Source of the DNA: Pseudoxanthomonas sp. CF385
Lineage (GTDB): Bacteria > Pseudomonadota > Gammaproteobacteria > Xanthomonadales > Xanthomonadaceae
DNA: 64,000 nt
Assembly (NCBI RefSeq): GCF_900104255.1
Contig: NZ_FNKZ01000001.1
Span: forward strand, 576,001-640,000
Reading direction: 5' to 3'
Part shown: positions 59,592 to 64,000 of the stretch, piece by piece
Layout: every line of letters starts with the position of its first letter
How positions within the stretch are numbered: position 1 is the stretch's first letter
Position numbers and translations under genes: made by a program
The notes under the pieces: generated by a model
What the model saw: only the letters and a program-made list of their open reading frames with translations
Database searches by the model: none
What the model was told of the DNA's origin: nothing

Positions 59592-60931
59592 TGACTTCGA
59601 CTGCCGCGCCCCGCAAGCCTTGGCAGAACGTGCTGCTCAATCTGCGCCAGCCCAAGGTGCTGGCGATGCTGTTGCTGGGGTTCTCGTCGGGCCTGCCGTT
59701 GTACCTCGTGGGCAACACCATGGGTTACTGGATGCGCGAGAACGGCAGCGAGCTGTCCGCGATCGGGTTTCTGTCCTGGGTGGGATTGGCATACACCCTG
59801 AAGTTCCTCTGGGCGCCGATCATCGACAAGACCGACGTGCCGCTGCTGGGGCGGCTGGGCCGCCGCCGCGGGTGGATGCTGTTGTCGCAGATCGTGGTGG
59901 CCGCGGGCCTGGCCGGCATGGCTATTGTGCAGCCACAGGGCGGACTGGTGACCTTCGCGGTGCTCGCGTTGATCGCTGCGTTCGCTTCAGCCACGCAGGA
60001 CATCGTGATCGACGCCTGGCGCATTGAGATCGCCAACAGCACCGAAGAGTTGGGCCTGCTTACGTCCGGAACCCAGTTCGGCTATCGCACCGCCCTGCTG
60101 GTGACCGATGCGCTGATCCTCATCCTGGCCACCTACGTGGGCTGGTCCATGTCGTACTGGATGATGGCTGCGCTGATGGGCGTAGGCATGTTCTCGGCCC
60201 TGTTCCTGGCGCGCGAGCCGGCAGCGACCCAATTGGCGGCGGTGGAACATTCCGAGCCCTTGTGGACGATCTCGGGCCTGTGGGACGCGATCATCGGACC
60301 GTTCATTGCTTTTTTCAGGGTCCATGGCAAATGGGCGCTTCTGATGCTCGCGGCGATCAGCCTTTACCGGCTGCCCGACTTCGTCATGGGTCCGATGAAC
60401 AATCCGTTCTATGCGGACATCGGCCTCACCAAGGAATTCGTCGGAGAGGTGCGCGCTTCCGTGGGCCTGATCTCGTCGCTGATCGGCATCGCTGCCGCGG
60501 GCATCAGTGCCGTGCGCTTTGGATTCGCGCCGACGCTGCTTGCGGGGGCGATCCTTGGGCCGGGCTCCAATGCGGCGTTCAGCTGGGTGGCGTACGCCCA
60601 TGGCGACCCTACCGTTTTCGTGTCGGCGATGGCGATCGATGGTTTCGCGACCGGCTTCGCGGGTACCGCTTTGGTTGCGTACATGTCCAGCCTGACGAGC
60701 ATCGGATACACCGCGACTCAATATGCCCTACTGAGTTCCTTCTATGCCTTGCTGGGGAAGATGCTCAAGGGCTTCTCCGGTGTCGCCGTCGAATACCTGG
60801 CGGAGGGTCGCACGCTGATCGAGGGGTACGCCTTGTTCTTCCTGGGTACAGCGCTCGCAGGTTTGCCGGCGTTGCTGTTGTGCTTGTGGCTGTCCCGCCA
60901 GTTGCGCGCGCGACCTCCACAGACCATATAG
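59591..60931 (+). CDS. ampG: AmpG-family muropeptide permease
   Basis: A 446-residue major-facilitator transporter with about 12 membrane helices that imports GlcNAc-anhydroMurNAc peptides for recycling. Diagnostic parts include LLLGFSSGLPLYLVGNTMGYWMRENG, LAYTLKFLWAPIIDKTDVPLLG, SATQDIVIDAWRIEI and LPDFVMGPMNNPFYADIGLTKEFVGE. Start overlaps the xth stop by one base, so translation is coupled. The last third has more AT in third codon positions than neighbouring genes, which may be a recombination trace. It pairs functionally with anmK nearby. Confidence 0.95.
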   Translation: MTSTAAPRKPWQNVLLNLRQPKVLAMLLLGFSSGLPLYLVGNTMGYWMRENGSELSAIGFLSWVGLAYTLKFLWAPIIDKTDVPLLGRLGRRRGWMLLSQIVVAAGLAGMAIVQPQGGLVTFAVLALIAAFASATQDIVIDAWRIEIANSTEELGLLTSGTQFGYRTALLVTDALILILATYVGWSMSYWMMAALMGVGMFSALFLAREPAATQLAAVEHSEPLWTISGLWDAIIGPFIAFFRVHGKWALLMLAAISLYRLPDFVMGPMNNPFYADIGLTKEFVGEVRASVGLISSLIGIAAAGISAVRFGFAPTLLAGAILGPGSNAAFSWVAYAHGDPTVFVSAMAIDGFATGFAGTALVAYMSSLTSIGYTATQYALLSSFYALLGKMLKGFSGVAVEYLAEGRTLIEGYALFFLGTALAGLPALLLCLWLSRQLRARPPQTI

Positions 60932-60988
60932 CCGACGCGGCGTTCGGCGTGCGTTACAGTTTTCGCTGGGGAGCATAGGGGCGGAGCA

Positions 60989-61216
60989 ATGACCGACATC
61001 GTGCTGAAGGACGTGGATCCGATCCTGGCCGAGCGCATCCGTCGCGTGTCGGATGCGCGGGGCTGGCCGATCCACGACACCATTTTCAACCTGCTCGAGC
61101 AGGGCCTGTTCGTCTGCGAAGCCGAAGTCCGCGGCGGGCTGAGCGACCGGGAAGTGAACGCGCTGGCCGACGCCATCAGCGCACTGAAGGACGTGCCGCC
61201 CGGCAAGGGCTTCTAG
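60989..61216 (+). CDS. Small hypothetical protein, possibly ribbon-helix-helix
   Basis: A 75-residue protein. The first half, [39 protein letters not shown], reads as a strand and two helices like FitA/ParD-type ribbon-helix-helix proteins. The second half is a helix, [19 protein letters not shown]. No toxin gene lies next to it. TACAGT near 60955 is a possible -10. Its stop overlaps the end of the convergent anmK gene by four bases. Confidence 0.7.
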   Translation: MTDIVLKDVDPILAERIRRVSDARGWPIHDTIFNLLEQGLFVCEAEVRGGLSDREVNALADAISALKDVPPGKGF

Positions 61217-62343
61217 GCCGGGAACACTGTGCCCAGGACGCGCCGCCCGGAGGCACCGGTGACGGCGGGCAGGTTGCCGGGCCGCCCCGCGAGCGTTTCC
61301 CGCGCCAGCCACGCGAAGCCCATCGCTTCCACGTAGTCCGGGTCCAGCCCATGGGCCGCGGTGGATTCCACCACCGCCTGCGGCAGGTGCGCGGCCAGCC
61401 GCACCATCAGCGCGGCGTTGTGCACGCCGCCGCCGCAGACCAGCACACGCCGGGTATCCGGCTGCGTCATCTGCAGTGCGTCCGCCACCGTGCGCGCGGT
61501 CAGTTCCAGCAGCGTGGCCTGTACGTCGGCCGCCGCCAGCGGGGCATCGCCCAGCCGGGCCTGCAGCCAGTCCAGGTGGAACTGCTCGCGTCCGGTGCTC
61601 TTGGGTGGCGGCAGCGCGAACCACGGTTCGGCCAGCAGGCGCGCCAGCAGCGTCGCATCCAGGCGGCCGCTGGCGGCCAGGGCGCCGCCCGCGTCGTAAG
61701 GTTGGCCGGTATGGCGTTCGCACCAGGCATCCATCAGCGCGTTCGCCGGGCCCGTGTCGAAGCCGCGTACGTCGCCGATCACCGGGAGCAGGGTGACATT
61801 GCCGATGCCGCCCAGATTGAGGACCGCCCGATCCTCGTGCGACGAGCCGAGCAGGGCCGCATGGAACGCAGGCATCAGCGGCGCGCCTTGCCCGCCCGCG
61901 GCGACGTCACGGCGGCGGAAGTCCGCCACCGTGTCGATACCGCTGCGCTCGGCGATCACGTTGCCGTCGCCGAGCTGCCAGGTGAACGGCGGATCGGCAT
62001 GCGGACGATGGCGGATCGTCTGGCCGTGGGAGCCGAGCGCGCGCACGTGGCCGCGCGGTATGCCGGCGTCCTCCAGCAGGGCGAGCGCAGCATCGGCGAA
62101 CGCATTCGCCGTACGGCCGTCCAGCGAGCCCAGTGCGTCGAGCGACACCGCGTCCGCGCCCTGGCCCAGCGCGACCAGCTGCGTACGCAGCGCCGGATCC
62201 CAGGCGAAGGTGCGGCCGTGGACGAGTTCGCATCGCAGGCCCGTCGCCGCTTCCTGGAACCGGACCAGCGCGGCATCGATGCCATCGGCGCTGGTGCCCG
62301 ACATCAGGCCCAGATAGAGGTCGGCGGAAGCGGAGATCGTCAT
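61213..62343 (-). CDS. anmK: Anhydro-N-acetylmuramic acid kinase
   Basis: A 376-residue kinase that opens and phosphorylates 1,6-anhydro-MurNAc to MurNAc-6-P in peptidoglycan recycling. The N-terminal P-loop is [16 protein letters not shown], and [59 protein letters not shown] and [13 protein letters not shown] are all typical. The ATG at 62343 was chosen for the family start; the open frame continues to 62550 through the terminator of the upstream gene and is not real. It is downstream of the M23 endopeptidase and tail to tail with the small gene after ampG. Confidence 0.95.
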   Translation of the reverse strand: MTISASADLYLGLMSGTSADGIDAALVRFQEAATGLRCELVHGRTFAWDPALRTQLVALGQGADAVSLDALGSLDGRTANAFADAALALLEDAGIPRGHVRALGSHGQTIRHRPHADPPFTWQLGDGNVIAERSGIDTVADFRRRDVAAGGQGAPLMPAFHAALLGSSHEDRAVLNLGGIGNVTLLPVIGDVRGFDTGPANALMDAWCERHTGQPYDAGGALAASGRLDATLLARLLAEPWFALPPPKSTGREQFHLDWLQARLGDAPLAAADVQATLLELTARTVADALQMTQPDTRRVLVCGGGVHNAALMVRLAAHLPQAVVESTAAHGLDPDYVEAMGFAWLARETLAGRPGNLPAVTGASGRRVLGTVFPA

Positions 62344-62363
62344 GCAGGATCTGCGGGCAAAGA

Positions 62364-62390
62364 AAAAGGCGGGACAGTGTCCCGCCTTTT
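62364..62390 (-). terminator. Intrinsic terminator after the M23 peptidase gene
   Basis: AAAAGGCGGGAC (62364-62375) and GTCCCGCCTTTT (62379-62390) make a perfect 12-bp stem with loop AGT. On the minus strand a T-tract (TTTTTCTTT) follows, the best classical terminator in the window. It lies 26 bases past the peptidase stop and before anmK, so anmK needs its own promoter or readthrough. Confidence 0.9.
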
Positions 62391-62416
62391 CTCGTTTCCC
62401 GCCATGTTCGGCCGGA

Positions 62417-63880
62417 TTAGCCCTCGCCGTTCTTCTTGCCAGCGGCAGGCTTGGCGGTGGCCACGGTCGTGGCGGGCCTGGCCGCCTCTTCCGCGGGGCC
62501 GACATCGGCGTAGATGATGTTCTCGACGGTGCGGATGCGCGCCAGGGCATTCGACGTGTAGGTGCGGAACGAGGCCAGCTGCGGGCCGGAGAGCGGTTCC
62601 GGCGGCGGCATGGTCACCGACAGCGGATTGCGGTGTACACCGTTGATGCGGAATTCGTAGTGCAGGTGCGGGCCCGTCGACAGGCCGGTGGTGCCGACGT
62701 AGCCGATCACCGTCCCCTGCGGGATGCGCTGGCCCTGCTTGATCTTGCCGAGCCGCGACATGTGTCCGTACAGCGTGGTGTGGCCACGGCCGTGATCGAG
62801 GATGACGGTGCGGCCGTAGCCGCCCTGCCAGCCGGCGAACTGCACGCGGCCATCGCCTGCGGCCATGATCGGCGTGCCCGTCGACGCGGCGTAATCCACG
62901 CCCTTGTGCATGCGCATCGTGCCGAGCACCGGATGGCGGCGCGCGCCGAACTTGGAACTCATGCGCGCGTACGGAATCGGCATGCGGATGAAGCTCTTCT
63001 TCAGCGGCCGGCCCGCGGCGGTGAAGTACTCCGGCTTGCCGCCCGGACGGGTGAAGCGGAAGCCCGAATGCAGCTTGCCGTCGACGGTGAAGGTGGCGGC
63101 CTGCACCGGACCGGTGCTGATCAGCTCGCCTTCGCGCCAGGTCTGCTCGACCACGACGCTGAAGCGATCGTCCGGCCCGAGGTCGGAGTTGAAGTCGATG
63201 TCGTACTTGAAGATCTCGTCCGTCATCGAATTGATGTTCGCCGAGGTCAGGCCGGCCTTGCGCGCCGAGCGATTGAGCGAACGGCCGACTTCGCCACTCA
63301 GCACCACGGTGCGGGTGGTGGTTTCGCGGGCGACGACGCGCTCGGTGACCTTGTCCGCGCCGACGACCAGTTCCACCCGGTGGCTAGGGTCGCGGTCGTA
63401 GCGCAGCGTGCGCAGGCCGCCGGTGACCGGCAGGTCGAACGCGATCTCGGTGCCGGGCTTCAGGCGCGTCAGCGCCTTCTTGGCATCGGCGTTGTCCAGG
63501 ATGCGATGCAGGGTGGCGGCCGGAATGCCGAGTTCTTCGAAGATCGCGCCCAGGGTCTGCCCGGGCTTCACCCGCACGACCTGCCAGCTGTCGCCGGCCG
63601 TGCCGGCCTGGCGCGCCGCGGACAGTTCGGGCAGTTCGAGCAGCAGCGTGTTGCGGGGCTGGGATACCGGCGCTTGGATCGCGCTCGAGAAGCCCGGCAC
63701 GATGGTCGCCATCATCACGCCGATGGTCGTGAAGAGGCTGGCGTGGATCCAGTGACGGCGCGTCCAGCGGCCTTCCGGAAGATGCCGCTTCACCTGCTGG
63801 TGGAGCGCGGTATCGCGAAGCACCCCAAGGCGCTCCCGGAACAGTTGCTTGCGGCTGTTGCCGCCCCCATGAGTTTGCAT
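62417..63880 (-). CDS. mepM: M23 metallo-endopeptidase with OapA/LysM-like domain (MepM family)
   Basis: A 487-residue membrane-anchored peptidoglycan DD-endopeptidase. Parts: a basic cytoplasmic tail, a signal-anchor helix ([19 protein letters not shown], about 46-64), an OapA/LysM-like domain ([28 protein letters not shown], about 115-150), a Csd3-like second domain ([22 protein letters not shown]), then M23 (about 310-420) with zinc ligands in HKGVDYAA and HTTLYGHMS and [14 protein letters not shown]. The ATG at 63880 is preferred over the TTG at 63964 because a good promoter lies between them. It cuts cross-links to allow wall growth. Confidence 0.93.
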   Translation of the reverse strand: MQTHGGGNSRKQLFRERLGVLRDTALHQQVKRHLPEGRWTRRHWIHASLFTTIGVMMATIVPGFSSAIQAPVSQPRNTLLLELPELSAARQAGTAGDSWQVVRVKPGQTLGAIFEELGIPAATLHRILDNADAKKALTRLKPGTEIAFDLPVTGGLRTLRYDRDPSHRVELVVGADKVTERVVARETTTRTVVLSGEVGRSLNRSARKAGLTSANINSMTDEIFKYDIDFNSDLGPDDRFSVVVEQTWREGELISTGPVQAATFTVDGKLHSGFRFTRPGGKPEYFTAAGRPLKKSFIRMPIPYARMSSKFGARRHPVLGTMRMHKGVDYAASTGTPIMAAGDGRVQFAGWQGGYGRTVILDHGRGHTTLYGHMSRLGKIKQGQRIPQGTVIGYVGTTGLSTGPHLHYEFRINGVHRNPLSVTMPPPEPLSGPQLASFRTYTSNALARIRTVENIIYADVGPAEEAARPATTVATAKPAAGKKNGEG

Positions 63881-63922
63881 CAAGGTTGCACCCCGGGGCC
63901 AAGGCGAAGCCCCAATCGGCGT

Positions 63923-63951
63923 ACCATAGACACGCGAAGACTTCGCGTCAA
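63923..63951 (-). promoter_or_regulatory. Sigma-70 promoter of the M23 peptidase gene with a palindrome in the spacer
   Basis: On the minus strand, -35 TTGACG (complement of 63946-63951), a spacer of exactly 17 bases and -10 TATGGT (complement of 63923-63928), about 43 bases before the ATG at 63880. ACGCGAAG and CTTCGCGT (63932-63939 and 63941-63948) form a perfect palindrome around one base, filling the spacer and reaching into the -35. A regulator binding there would block the promoter. Confidence 0.6.
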
Positions 63952-64000
63952 ACCATTGAGTCAATTGGATTTTTTGATTGGTATCACTATTTACTTTCTT

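Noticed and set aside
61213..62550. Longer reading of anmK starting at 62550
   Set aside because: The extra 69 codons run across the strong terminator of the upstream peptidase gene; the family N-terminus begins at 62343.

Overview
The window looks like chromosomal DNA of a Lysobacteraceae (Xanthomonadaceae) bacterium, most like Pseudoxanthomonas or a close relative. I judge this from the very GC-rich sequence, the large Oar-like TonB-dependent receptor, the block radC / coaBC-dut-algC / pyrE / xth-ampG, the argS-SPOR neighbourhood, and an inverted pair of GTAG stem-loop repeats of the kind known in Stenotrophomonas and Xanthomonas. The species call is inference; no rRNA or other marker gene is present.

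Layout. 1-7.2 kb: a clipped oxidoreductase start, a TonB-dependent receptor, and a four-gene Rsb-type partner-switching operon (SpoIIE phosphatase, HATPase anti-sigma kinase, two STAS antagonists). 7.4-10.1 kb: aceE. 10.1-15.8 kb: a low-GC island with five genes transcribed leftwards from one promoter (XRE regulator, N6-adenine DNA methylase, phosphoribosyltransferase-like protein, ORC/Cdc6-like AAA ATPase, orphan protein), flanked by a gene remnant broken by an amber codon. This looks like a poorly described defence or conflict system and is the main discovery candidate. 15.9-25.9 kb: small membrane and periplasmic proteins, an HPP protein, a cupin, a secreted discoidin-glycosidase with a LacI-type operator, an arylamine N-acetyltransferase and a polysaccharide deacetylase. 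26-33 kb: c-di-GMP signalling (Cache-GGDEF; CHASE-PAS-GGDEF-EAL) and a LytS/LytTR two-component pair. 33-36.6 kb: a CHAD protein, a ribbon-helix-helix regulator beside a perfect palindrome, a hydrolase, a VOC protein and an AraC regulator. 36.6-40.7 kb: the glyoxylate bypass, LysR divergent from aceB-aceA. 40.7-48.6 kb: S9 peptidase, ComM-type ATPase, UbiK, P-II protein, and divergent speE/speA. 48.6-57.3 kb: YdfG-like dehydrogenase, membrane protein, SPOR protein, argS, radC, coaBC-dut-algC. 57.3-64 kb: periplasmic coiled-coil protein, pyrE, exonuclease III with ampG, anmK and an M23 endopeptidase.

Themes. aceE, aceB and aceA handle acetyl-CoA and C2 carbon. ampG (muropeptide import), anmK (anhydro-MurNAc recycling) and the M23 endopeptidase form a peptidoglycan turnover group. 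coaBC, dut, algC and pyrE form a nucleotide/cofactor/sugar-phosphate housekeeping block. I saw no rRNA, tRNA, CRISPR array, insertion sequence or prophage structural gene. Gene functions come from recognised motifs and family resemblance read by eye, without database searches.
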